Shown here: positions 48,935 to 57,578 of the stretch, piece after piece
How the letters are laid out: each line of letters starts with the position of its first letter
Numbering within the stretch: the first letter of the stretch is position 1
NCBI GenBank assembly: GCA_964017195.1
Contig: OZ024891.1
Location: 11,318,458-11,382,457, forward strand
DNA: 64,000 nucleotides
Origin: Siderastrea radians
Lineage: Eukaryota; Cnidaria; Anthozoa; Scleractinia; Rhizangiidae
Direction of reading: 5' to 3'
Notes under the pieces: generated by a model
The model's database searches: none
Told to the model about the DNA's origin: nothing
The model's input: the letters and a program-made list of their open reading frames with translations, nothing else
Program-made: the position numbers and the translations under genes

Positions 48935-49494
48935 GGCTTGCCGGGATTCGAACCCTGACCTCTGCGATACCGGTGCAGCGCTCTAACCAATTGAGCTAAC
49001 AAGCCAACTGGGAGCTGGTCATTAAATTGGTTCGTAATATACCCGGAAAAGATGAAGATGAAGAAATGAAGAAATAAATGTTAAGAAGATCCTCGCAGTT
49101 ATAACGACTATCCCGGCAAGCCTGTTTTTTTCAGGCTTTCTTTTCGCAACTGCATAAGTTGCGTTAATAACTGCGAGGATCTTCTTAACATTTATTTCTT
49201 CATTCCGCAGTTCAAATATATGAGTTTCATATATTCATAATTTCATCTTCATCTTTTCCGGGTATATTACGAACCAATTTAATGAACAGCTCCCAGTTGG
49301 CTTGTTAGCTCAATTGGTTAGAGCGCTGCACCGGTATCGCAGAGGTCAGGGTTCGAATCCCGGCAAGCCTGTTTTTTTTCAGGCTTTCTTTTCGCAACTG
49401 CATAAGTTGCGTTAATAACTGCGAGGATCTTCTTAACATTTATTTCTTCATTCCGCAGTTCAAAGATATGAGTTTCATATATTCATAATTTCAG
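48935..49494. mobile_element. tRNA-derived SINE cluster, inverted plus tandem copies
   Basis: A tRNA-like head lies on the minus strand at 48935-49005 and on the plus strand at 49299-49369. In the second, GCTCAATTGGTTAGAGC (D arm/A box) and GGTTCGAATCC (B box) are clear. Each plus copy is followed by the tail CAGGCTTTCTTTTCGCAACT ... ATTCATAATTTCA, seen at 49125-49244 and 49379-49494. The lead-in before the plus head (49243-49298) is repeated inverted at 49006-49060. The cluster sits between the convergent 3' ends of polB and integrase and truncates both. Confidence 0.85.
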
Positions 49495-50205
49495 TTTTCT
49501 CTTTGATGGCATCAACAGGTTTTTGACCAGTTAGTCGAGTGACTTCTTTATTCAAAGCTGAAATAACAGCGGGCAGTCGGACCACCCATTCAGTCGATCT
49601 TTTGTCGTCTGGGAGGCGCATTTCAACCCCATATTGGTGTCCAAACAGTCGTTCAGCCAGTGTGCGGTTGAATCTTTCAACGATAGCTTGATCACGGTGA
49701 ATATCACACGGCCGCGCCTAACCTCGACATTATGTTTCGAAAGAAGTTGGGTCACAGCGCCCATAAACTCACGACCAGGATCGATCTGAAGCAGTTTCGG
49801 CCACTTTAAAGGAAAACGACTATAAATCCGTTCCAGAGCAGCTGCAACTTCTTTAGCCTCTTTTGTAGTTAACGGTTCGGCCTCTTTGTATCGAGAGGCC
49901 ACATCTACCACTGTGAGAGCATATTTAAAAGTTTTACGGGAGCGGGGTTGGCGATCGTGTGGGAGATACAGAAGATCGGCTTGGTGAACTTTGTTTGGAA
50001 CAGGAACATCAAATTTCGGTCTTGGAATGTACCGTGGGGCTGGTAAATAAACCTGCCAAAGAGCTTGCTTCATCAACCAGTTTTGAGCCACATCTTCCGA
50101 GACTTTCGCTGCCTTGGATAATTTCTTAATCGCTGCAAACCCTTTCCAATGCCCTTGCGGGCTGTAATAAATTTTTCACAACCTATTGAAAATGCGCGTG
50201 CTCAT
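49495..50205 (-). pseudogene. Retroviral-type (rve) integrase of the Polinton, broken
   Basis: The DDE core is visible on the minus strand: HQADLLYLPHD (first Asp), TVVDVASRYKEAEPLT, and LLQIDPGREFMGAV (second Asp). A frameshift near 49700 moves the catalytic Glu region (VERFNRTLAERLFG) into another frame, which stays open to the SINE border at 49494. Near the start an in-frame TGA occurs at 50176-50178, ten codons after the likely ATG at 50205. The 3' end, including the C-terminal part, is lost at the SINE insertion. It is convergent with polB and divergent from the zinc-ribbon gene 22 bp away. The enzyme makes the 6-bp duplication seen at the ends. Confidence 0.9.
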
Positions 50206-50207
50206 TG

Positions 50208-50220
50208 TATACCATACACA
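50208..50220. promoter_or_regulatory. TATA-like box between divergent genes
   Basis: TATACCATACACA lies 8 bp before the ATG at 50228 and 3 bp from the integrase start codon. Similar TATA boxes stand close before several other starts of the element. Promoter function is inferred. Confidence 0.35.
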
Positions 50221-50227
50221 ATAAAAA

Positions 50228-50767
50228 ATGGACGACCCATTTGGTTGTTTGCAAGGTGTGAAAATTTCGTTGAAAATGATTCAAGAAATGTTGCAAAAAA
50301 GAAATGAAATACGCCTGTTATCAAATAGGATTAATTTTTGTCCTTTATGCAAGGAGCAACTAGTTTATGTGGTGAATGAGTTCTGTCGTGAATGTCCAAA
50401 ATGTTGTAGAGTGTTTGAATGTGATGATTATAAACAGTTCCAAGAAGAAACTCGGGGAATAAGTTCCACTGCTCTTCCAACGAATAATGCTCATTTAAAA
50501 GATGTTTTACGGAAATGTAACATTGACAAAATGTTTTCTTCCAGCGAGGTCGTTTTTCTAAGTAAGGTTATTGCTCAATTTCAAGAGATAACCGACAATT
50601 CAGTAAACTACACCTGTTTTCTGCACAATTATTTTAAAATGGTACCTTCTGAATGCTGGCCCAACAAAAAAGAAATTATGGAATCTATTTCTCATCACCT
50701 TCCTAAAACCTTTGCAAGCAGGTTGCGCGCAAAACAGGAGTTTGAAAAGTGGTGGTCAAACAATTAA
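50228..50767 (+). CDS. Zinc-ribbon protein, possibly VLTF3-like late transcription factor
   Basis: 179 aa, intact. Residues ~35-60 hold paired Cys motifs (FCPLCKEQ, then ECPKCC), as in a zinc ribbon. Further on an NYTCFLHNYFKM segment and a C-terminal KQEFEKWW recall the shape of viral VLTF3 proteins, in which a zinc ribbon precedes a helical domain with an N-Y-LH pattern. The likeness is from memory of motif order only and is tentative. If right, it would drive late gene transcription. It is transcribed divergently from the integrase and overlaps the end of the PLA2 gene on the other strand by a few bases. Confidence 0.6.
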   Translation: MDDPFGCLQGVKISLKMIQEMLQKRNEIRLLSNRINFCPLCKEQLVYVVNEFCRECPKCCRVFECDDYKQFQEETRGISSTALPTNNAHLKDVLRKCNIDKMFSSSEVVFLSKVIAQFQEITDNSVNYTCFLHNYFKMVPSECWPNKKEIMESISHHLPKTFASRLRAKQEFEKWWSNN

Positions 50768-51905
50768 GAATCTTCATACACATTTTCATATTTGCCAGTT
50801 TTTGGATTTTTCACCAAACGCATGACAGTACCTTTTTTTGGATGAGTCCAAAATTTTTTGCTTGTAACACCAGTTGGTCCCGTGAAAGCATTTTTCGCAA
50901 TATCACCTTTCCAATACCGATGGAATACAGGTTTTGTGGAAGGAATCATTTTTTTTGTCAAAGTTTCAGCAAATTTTATTGCATCCAACGGTTTATCCAA
51001 AACACCAGTCCCTTTTTGTTGTTTCAAACCCAACCCTAACTTTTGTTTAGCATTGATTGTATTTCTTGCAGCTGCATGACCCCACTGCCTTTGTTTGTAA
51101 GGAACAGCGTCAAGAGCCTTCACCATTTTTTTATCCGCTTTGTGTTTGCATTTTTTGAGATTTTCACCGTATTTTTTTTCACGGTTGGAACAAACATCAT
51201 AATCAACATCATGTTGCATAGCAATCGCATCTGTTGCACCTGTTGGTGGTTGATATATTTCCAGAATTTCACCCGTTTCTGGATCGTAGTTCACCTGCTT
51301 TTCAAGAGGGTTGTATGGCCCTGTAAAATTATGCCCCGGTAATGTCCAACCCTTTTTTGGTTTTGGAAATTTCCCAATTGCTGCGTGTATATCAAACCCA
51401 GCACCATCCAAATCAGGCCTGTCAGTTTTGTAACGTTGGTTTGGCCGCACTTTGGTTGAAAGTTGATCTAACATTTCACTTCCGACTTTTTGAATTACTG
51501 GGCGGGCTTTGTCAAGAGTGTAATTCATTGCTTTCTTTTGCAGTTTGGGGTCTCTCATTACTTCGGAAGCTTAATATCGTCCAGCTTCAACACTTTTCTT
51601 CGCAAGATATGGGATTCCTTTTGTAATAGCAAGATCACCAACTGCCATAGCAACGTCACCAAATATACCACTGCCCTCCGCAAGGGAGGGCTAACCTAGT
51701 TTCCCGGCATAAAACGTGTTTTCGTAATTCCACAACTAGCACATTTAACCTTCAAGAGTCTTCTTTTATTCTTTGTGTAAACTTCTTTTTCACTTCCAGG
51801 TACGTTTGATGTGTGCCGTTTTTCTTTCACACAATATAGATTAGGATACTCTTTTCCGTTCATCTTATATTTAATCAGTAAAAATTTTTTCAAACACCTC
51901 TTCAT
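50764..51905 (-). pseudogene. Virion protein with zinc-binding N-terminus and phospholipase A2-like domain, broken
   Basis: The 264-aa open frame (51558-50764) has the parvovirus-type PLA2 signature: calcium loop LPGHNFTGPYNP (residues ~73-84) and catalytic AMQHDVDYDVC with the His-Asp pair at 116-117. Upstream in the same frame is an in-frame TAA (51571-51573). Before that a different frame (51905-51696) codes for a Cys-pair domain (YCVK ... KCASCGITKTRF) like the small zinc domains that precede PLA2 in related elements. So the gene has one nonsense codon and one frameshift near 51690. In parvoviruses this domain breaches endosomal membranes. A similar role here is inference. Confidence 0.82.
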
Positions 51906-52266
51906 CGCGGTTTAGAAAAATTTTTTTAAAGTTTAACCTGTCTTCACAACTCCTTATTTCTTCTCTTTCTTGTATTTCCCGTTTAATACCCATTATTTCA
52001 TATTCTTCAAAGTTTTTATAATCTTTATCAATTTCTTCATCATTTTCTTCAATTTTTTCAATTTTTTCAAACAGCTCTTTTCCACGTTTTAAAAAAGCTT
52101 TTTCAAATTCTAACATTTTTTCATTCCATTCTATTTGGTTTTTCAACCTTTCAATTTCATTTTTTAAGAGTTCCATTTGTGATTTATAATCTAATATTCT
52201 AAGTTCTTCATATTTTTCATATCCAATTTCACCACTCTCTTCTCTCTCCACCAAACACAATTCCAT
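51871..52266 (-). CDS. Coiled-coil protein of the Polinton, function unknown
   Basis: 131 aa, intact, very rich in Glu, Lys and Ile, with heptad-like stretches (MELLKNEIERLKNQIEWNEK). No domain is recognised. The start ATG at 52266 is preceded at five bases by TATATATTTA. It overlaps the start of the next gene (51905) by 35 bp, and it lies directly downstream of the protease. It could be a structural or scaffold protein. Confidence 0.65.
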   Translation of the reverse strand: MELCLVEREESGEIGYEKYEELRILDYKSQMELLKNEIERLKNQIEWNEKMLEFEKAFLKRGKELFEKIEKIEENDEEIDKDYKNFEEYEIMGIKREIQEREEIRSCEDRLNFKKIFLNRDEEVFEKIFTD

Positions 52267-52270
52267 TTTG

Positions 52271-52280
52271 TATATATTTA
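52271..52280 (-). promoter_or_regulatory. TATA-like box before the coiled-coil gene
   Basis: TAAATATATA read on the minus strand, 4 bp before the start codon. One of a set of close-in TATA boxes in this element. Confidence 0.35.
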
Positions 52281-52694
52281 AGAAAAAAGTAAATCGTTGG
52301 AGAACATTTTCAAAATATCGGCAAAACTTGTTCCTTTATTTCTTTCATTCAAAAAGAGAAGGCAGTAAAAACCACATCTCACACTTTGTTCCCATTGAAT
52401 TTGGTTATCGTTTCTGAAAAAATGTGTCATCCCAGGCATTGACATTTCTTGTTCCCATTCCAAAGGTGGTGGAAAACCAAATGAATCGAAATACTCGTAA
52501 GTACCTTTGTCTTTGGCAGGCCAACAACATACCCAGCGAGTTCCCAAACTTCCAAAATCATCCAAATTGATAATGCATGGGGAATGATGGAATAGGGGTT
52601 TTGTTTCGTTTCTGCTAAAAATACCTTTTATTGGAATTCGTAAAAAGTTGCACCATTTTCTCAAGTCAATGTTGGATAGAGGTTTATCTTCCAA
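52278..52694 (-). CDS. Adenain-type maturation protease, catalytic His replaced by Arg
   Basis: 138 aa, open throughout. The C48/C5-type cysteine protease pattern is visible: SLGTRWVCCW (residues 49-58), TYEYFDSFG with the acidic residue at 70, QIQWEQSVRCGFYC with Gln100 and nucleophile Cys107. In adenovirus and Polinton proteases the first motif is GTHW, where His is catalytic. Here it is GTRW, codon CGC at about 52538-52536, a single transition from CAC. So the gene is open but probably inactive. The substrates would be the capsid and core proteins encoded next to it. It overlaps the core gene by 11 bp. Confidence 0.85.
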   Translation of the reverse strand: MEDKPLSNIDLRKWCNFLRIPIKGIFSRNETKPLFHHSPCIINLDDFGSLGTRWVCCWPAKDKGTYEYFDSFGFPPPLEWEQEMSMPGMTHFFRNDNQIQWEQSVRCGFYCLLFLNERNKGTSFADILKMFSNDLLFS

Positions 52695-53388
52695 TTTCAG
52701 TTTTTTTTAAACGATAATAATCATCCCAAGTTCCAAAAAAAGGTGGAGGTTGAATTTGCATTCCTTTACCTTTAGATGGTGTTCGTCGTTGTGAAGGTGG
52801 TGGTGGTGGTTGCGTTTGCATACCTTTTCCGATTATTTTTCGGACTAAATCAAGGGCCAAAGGTACTCCGATAGACGCCAACATACCAAGGAAGCCGCCG
52901 TACTGTGCACCGCCTCCTTTTACTAAACGTTTTCCAACAAGATATTGTTCCGCCACCTTTTTCTGAGTAGGAGTCATTTTCTGGACAAGTTTATAAAGCT
53001 CAATTTCCTTCGGCCCAAAACCTTTTCCGAATATCTTTTTCAACACCTTTTCAGCGCCAAAACTCAAACCCGCACTTGCTAATGCTCCAAGGGCTGGCTT
53101 TATCAAAGGTCGTGCCAAACCTAGCATAGCAGAAAACAAACTTACACCACGCTGTGCAGTATTTTGAATTTGGGTCTGGCTTAATTTTATTTCCATTCCT
53201 TTCCCTGCCACTGAGGTTTTCTTCAGTCGCGAAATTTGAGTAGCAGTGAGAAGAAGTTCGTCACCGCGCCCAATTTGGCCTGGTTTAACTCTCAGAGTAA
53301 CAGCTGTCTTCGAAACATAAGCTTTTTGAAGTTTCTTTTTCTGACCATCAGTCAGTGCAATTTTATATGGAAGATACGTTGTGCTCAT
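52684..53388 (-). CDS. Membrane-active core protein (pX/pVI-like) of the Polinton
   Basis: 234 aa, intact. The N-terminal part has YKIALTDGQKKKLQKAY, then VTLRVKPGQIG and DELLLTATQISRLKK, an arrangement recurrent in Polinton and adintovirus proteins. The middle is hydrophobic and Gly/Ala-rich (PALGALASAGLSFGAEKVLK; GGFLGMLASIGVPLALDLV), suggesting amphipathic or membrane-inserting helices. Gly-Lys-Gly and Pro-rich pieces near the C-terminus may be protease sites. It lies between the capsid gene and the protease as usual in the group. The function is inferred from family position. Confidence 0.75.
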   Translation of the reverse strand: MSTTYLPYKIALTDGQKKKLQKAYVSKTAVTLRVKPGQIGRGDELLLTATQISRLKKTSVAGKGMEIKLSQTQIQNTAQRGVSLFSAMLGLARPLIKPALGALASAGLSFGAEKVLKKIFGKGFGPKEIELYKLVQKMTPTQKKVAEQYLVGKRLVKGGGAQYGGFLGMLASIGVPLALDLVRKIIGKGMQTQPPPPPSQRRTPSKGKGMQIQPPPFFGTWDDYYRLKKTEIGR

Positions 53389-53395
53389 CGTGCGT

Positions 53396-53405
53396 GTATA
53401 TTATA
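53396..53405 (-). promoter_or_regulatory. TATA-like box before the core protein gene
   Basis: TATAATATAC on the minus strand, 8 bp before the start codon at 53388. Confidence 0.35.
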
Positions 53406-53433
53406 TTCAGAATTTTTTGAATTTTTCATTTGT

Positions 53434-54692
53434 CTAGACGACGACAAGCTCATTACCAATTTGCTTCAGCACGCATTCTTTTTCACTCAATATCAAGGCG
53501 AAGATCATATAATCTTGAGTGTTAGCGGCTTCATTTAGTCTGTAATGGAATTCGAGCTTTTTCGAGTCGCCTGTCACACTTTCGGTGTTTCGTAGGTCAA
53601 AGTAGATAATTGGGTACAACTTCTCAAAATTGGCAAGCTGCAGCTGAACGCCGGTGTTGTAGTCGTTCTTTCTGTATCGGAAATTGATCAAATCATTCAA
53701 AATTCTTATTTTAAAATCATGGTCGTAATCAAGCTCAGGGTAAAATTTTTTGCCGTATTGAAGGCGACAAGTGTCCAATCTTGCTGAGTCATCACCATCG
53801 ATATCAAATGTGTCAAAGATATAAGGGTTTTGTGTGTAAGCGTTTTGTTTCCGAGTTTGTTGAAAAAATACAAAAACATGTTTGGGATCTTTTACCCCAG
53901 GTGTAATCAACCACATACCATTCGCATCCCTTCGGGAGCTGCTGCTTTGCAAATCTTCATTCAGGTATTTCCATTGGGTTGGTTTCAAGAAATTTTCATT
54001 GGCCAGGGTCCGTCCTTTACCAGTGAAATGTAATTGTGGGACCCACAACTCAAATTTACGGACAACAATTCTTCGAGCTGTTCCATCGTTTTGGAAAATC
54101 ATTTCTTCGTCTTTTTGCAGATTAATTTCAAACTCAAATTTTAACGGTGGCAGTAGCCTGTCGGAAAGACTTTCGAAGAAGGAGTATCTGTTTAAAGGGA
54201 TAATAGTCTTAACTATCAAACCTTCGTGTGATAGAAGCGCTCTTGCTCGCATTCCAAGGTTCGTCGCATTATTATCAGTCGCTGTGGTGGCGTCATTATC
54301 AAGATACCAAAACTGGTTTTTTGCCACGCTTCTCGAAAAATCGTCTGAAAAATCAAGCAGATTTTTGATGAAAACACCTTTGTGGATATCATTTGCATAG
54401 TACAATTCTTTTCCAGATGAACTTAGTTTCAAACTTTTGATCAATGAGAAAGAACCGTTGATCGGAGCTGATTCGGTGTCAGCACCAATGTTGGCTCCGT
54501 TTGCTTTAGCTTCAAACTTAAAATCGACGCGGAAATAAGCGTTGTACCAGTCATAAAAATTGTCCCGGTCTCTTACGGTAAATTTGTGGTTTGACTTGTT
54601 TGAGTTTGGTTATTCCCAGGGAAGGTGAGCGGGGTGTCCAAATTAATTTGAACGTATTTAGTATTTTCGAGGTATGGTTGACTTCTGAACAT
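53434..54692 (-). pseudogene. Major capsid protein (double jelly-roll hexon), N-terminal frameshift
   Basis: The main open frame of ~336 codons covers most of the protein: FSDDFSRSVAKNQFWYLDND, LLSHEGLIVKTIIPLNRYSF, LHFTGKGRTLANENFL and PIIYFDLRNTESVTG are typical of Polinton capsid proteins. The likely ATG is at 54692 with a frame open to about 54585. A frameshift near 54590 separates it from the rest (continuing frame from there to 53434). The listed first codon at 54444 is not a true start. Apart from this one break the gene is open. The protein would form the pseudo-hexagonal capsid trimers. Confidence 0.88.
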
Positions 54693-54734
54693 GTTAGCAA
54701 GAGCTTATTATATTAATAGAAAAAATTTGTTTGA

Positions 54735-55115
54735 TTAAATTTCGTTTGCCAAAATTCGATTTAATTTCACAAGGGCGTCATCTGATTTTTTTGGCACTTG
54801 GCTTTGCAAAATATTTGTAAGTTTCTTTTTTGCATCCTGAGACAACAGTTTTTGTTTTTCTCGCTCTTGCAGTATTTTTCGTATTTGTTTCGAACCTTTT
54901 TCAACAGCAAGCTCACCAACTCTCTGACCCGCCTTTTCAGCGATTGTTTTTGTGGCTTTTTCGGCAGTTTTTTTTGCCACGTTCTTTATATTGTTTTTGA
55001 ATACTTTACCGATGGTCATGAAGGTGTCACGGATCACACCCTACCCTTTGTGTTTATATCGATAACTTCCGGTGTTTTCATCAAAGTATCTTGCCCACTC
55101 GCTCGGATGATTCAT
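54735..55115 (-). pseudogene. Small basic helical virion protein, in-frame stop
   Basis: The ATG at 55115 opens a frame that stops at TAG 55042-55040 after 24 codons. The same frame then runs to 54735 with ~100 codons rich in Lys, Ala and Glu (KVFKNNIKNVAKKTAEKATK, GELAVEKGSKQIRK). No named domain. Genes of this kind lie between penton and hexon in related elements. TATAAATATA stands just before the ATG. The stop may be a recent point mutation. Confidence 0.6.
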
Positions 55116-55120
55116 GATTG

Positions 55121-55130
55121 TATATTTATA
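55121..55130 (-). promoter_or_regulatory. TATA-like box before the small virion gene
   Basis: TATAAATATA on the minus strand, 5 bp before the ATG at 55115. Confidence 0.4.
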
Positions 55131-55142
55131 CCAACAAAAACC

Positions 55143-55919
55143 TTACTCTTTTTCAATCATTAAGCTAATTGCAATGTCTGTCCCGTTGAGATCCAGGATA
55201 TTGTTTCTTCCATCTGTCACCCAAACCCTTATTTCATTGATAAAACTTTTATTCACAGGTTGCCACTTAAGCCGACGCGGCTCTTTTCGAAATGGATAGC
55301 TAACCCGAAGATCTGATGTTGAGAAACTGTATAACACATCGCTTGAAACATTGTTTGTTCGGCGTGTGATAAGGTCACAGTGCAAATATACCCAATCAAC
55401 ACCTCTTGTGATATTTGGAACGTTTCTTCCGACAACATCTCCACTCAAGACAATTTTACCATAACCAAGCAATTGAGACATGTCAAGCTCAAGACATGTC
55501 ATGTCATGTCATGTCAAGCTCATAATCGTTATGTATCAAAGTCACAACCCTATAAATTGACATATCGAAATATATTGTGAAAATGTAATCACTGTCTTTC
55601 TTTGTTGGATCTAGTTTACTGGTGTGTTGCTGAATAAATGTGTTAATTCTTTTGTAATCATACATTCCATTCGGGAAAGCTAAGGTCTTCCACGCTTGTT
55701 CTGTTTTTTCTTCCAGCGAATTTTGTTATTATCATAACGAGAATCGATGTTGTTCCATGAGTAACTCATTGTGATAAGTGTGTCTAAAGCGGCTTTATAG
55801 TTTCCTGAACCCAATTCGATCGGAGGATGAAACTTCACTGTAAAATCGTGTGAAACATTCCGTTCTCCACCTCTTTCAAGTTTTGCAAGGCTCGAGTCAA
55901 GCAGAATATCAAAGCTCAT
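55143..55919 (-). pseudogene. Minor capsid (penton base, single jelly-roll) protein, broken in the middle
   Basis: The N-terminal frame (55919-55680) has FTVKFHPPIELGSGNYKAAL and TLITMSYSWNNID. The C-terminal frame (55502-55143) has GVDWVYLHCDLITRR, LRVSYPFRKEPRRLKW and INEIRVWVTDGRN. Both are in the same phase, but the 177 bp between them are disturbed by shifts and stops. A short tandem CATGT duplication lies at 55494-55514. The stop of the upstream gene and this ATG overlap as TAATG. The protein would form the capsid vertices. Confidence 0.82.
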
Positions 55920-56891
55920 TATTGTTTTATATAATTAGTAACAATTTTTTTCTTTCCCTTTTTATCGATTGTACCAAGTTCAACAAGTGAATCAAGAAGA
56001 TATAATACCTGATTTTTTAGTTTTATTGAGATGTTTCCTGCTTTTATCGATCCTAAGCTCAAATGAAGTTGGTCGATCAATTTTTCAGCTTCATCAGTGA
56101 TGCCGCTTCCTTCAGTTTCCCAATCCTGTTCAGGGAAGTCCTCTTCATCGTCTGAAGGCTCAACAAAAGGTCTTAGGCTCTTGATTTTTTTTTTCAATAG
56201 GGGTTGGAGGAATTTCTCTTTTTTCGGGTAGGGGAGTGGACTTTAGTCTCTTTTTCCCCTCCTCCAGCTGTTTCGATAGAGGTTGGGTTCCCCTTCTTTC
56301 ATAGATCCCATCTCTTATTTTTTTGAGTTCCGCAATGGTTTTACCTTTCAAACCTAATTTCGATTTTCCTACTTTGTAGTTGGGATCATCTCCGTATTTC
56401 GTGATCAGCTGATTGACCGTTTGCAACAGGGTTGATTCGTGTTGATATTCAGGCTCAACCGGTCCCGGCATCTCCCACTCTTTACGTGTAGATTTTTCTT
56501 TCATCAGTGATGAGGGTGGTGGTTGTGGAAAATCATCATCATCAACATCAAGGTATGAAGTTGTTGGTGTTTGTGATGGTGGTGGTGGTAGTGGTAGTTC
56601 TGGTGATGTTGCACCCGGTCTGGATTCATCACCAAACGAGTTAATTTCGTCAAATTCATCAATACCGCAATCAGGACCTTCCTTATCCTCTTCTTCTTCT
56701 TCTTCTTCTTCTACATTGTCGCTGTTCTTTTCATCAAGTCTTTTTGTAACTGGTTTAAAAAACTCTTCTCCTGAAAGCTGACCAAACTCTTTGTTAATTT
56801 TATCCATTTTGAAGTTTTGGTGAATTTCTTCTGTTTGTTTATCTAGCTTCGATTTTTCTTCAGCCAACTGATGCCATTTTTTTACTGACAT
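55919..56891 (-). pseudogene. Acidic Pro-rich virion protein, frameshifted at a homopolymer
   Basis: The N-terminal frame (56891-56160) has KWHQLAEEKSKLDKQTEEIH and FKPVTKRLDEK, then a Glu run and a Pro-rich acidic stretch (LPLPPPPSQTP). The C-terminal frame (56197-55919) has VEPSDDEEDFPEQDW and a helical end. They overlap at a run of ~11 T at 56186-56196, where one base is gained or lost. This could be a true mutation or a sequencing error. Related elements carry such a protein beside the ATPase. Its function is unknown. It is divergent from the ATPase gene. Confidence 0.65.
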
Positions 56892-56927
56892 ATTTCCAGC
56901 GTGAATATACAGAAGCGAAAAAAATAT

Positions 56928-57578
56928 ATGAAGTTCACATATTTATCATTTCCCTCAGTTTCTTCCAAGAGTGCCTACAAACAAGGTCATCCTTGTTTGC
57001 CAGATGATTTTTTCCGGATGTTAATTTGTGGACCAAGTAATTCTGGCAAAACAAACTTATTACTGAATATGATTTATAACTTATTGCTTTTTGATAAAAT
57101 CTACCTCTTCTCAAAAAACCTGCACCAGTACCAATACCAGGATTTTTTGAAGGACTTTGCTGAAAGAATCAACCCCAAGGTTGGTTATGAGGTTATTGAG
57201 GTTTATGATGATGAAATCATTCCACTCGAAGAGCTTCCGTTGGACAACCAAAAAATTGTTGTTTTTGGTGATCTTCTTTGTGAAAGCAACCAAAACAGCA
57301 TCATTAATTATTTTATCAACGGGCGGCACAGAAACTGCTGTGTATTTTATCTCTCTCAAACCTTTTACAAGGTGCCAAAAGACATCCGTGTTAACTGCAG
57401 CCATCTTTGTATTTTCAGATTAGATCCAAAAGAAAACAAACGAATTGCAAACGAAATAGGTGTGGATCATAACACTTTAGATCGCGCCACCGATGAAAAA
57501 TATTCTTTCCTTTACTATGACAAACCCAAAAAATCAATTAAAAAAATTTTGATGAAGGTATATAATGGGATATATTAA
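56928..57578 (+). CDS. FtsK/HerA-type genome-packaging ATPase
   Basis: 216 aa from the ATG at 56928 and fully open. Walker A is [16 protein letters not shown]. Walker B is KIVVFGDLL, followed by the sensor-like [14 protein letters not shown] and an Arg-rich GRHRN. Length and motifs match A32-like packaging ATPases of Polintons, adintoviruses and large DNA viruses. The end overlaps the fibre gene start by 14 bp. It pumps DNA into the preformed capsid. It is one of the few core genes here with no break. Confidence 0.92.
   Translation: MKFTYLSFPSVSSKSAYKQGHPCLPDDFFRMLICGPSNSGKTNLLLNMIYNLLLFDKIYLFSKNLHQYQYQDFLKDFAERINPKVGYEVIEVYDDEIIPLEELPLDNQKIVVFGDLLCESNQNSIINYFINGRHRNCCVFYLSQTFYKVPKDIRVNCSHLCIFRLDPKENKRIANEIGVDHNTLDRATDEKYSFLYYDKPKKSIKKILMKVYNGIY

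Noticed and set aside
48935..49369. tRNA genes on both strands
   Set aside because: The arms have mismatches, the anticodon loop lacks U33, and each head is followed by a repeated tail. These are SINE heads, not functional tRNAs.
53882..54400. 172-aa plus-strand ORF over the capsid gene
   Set aside because: Antisense shadow of the major capsid protein; no domain.
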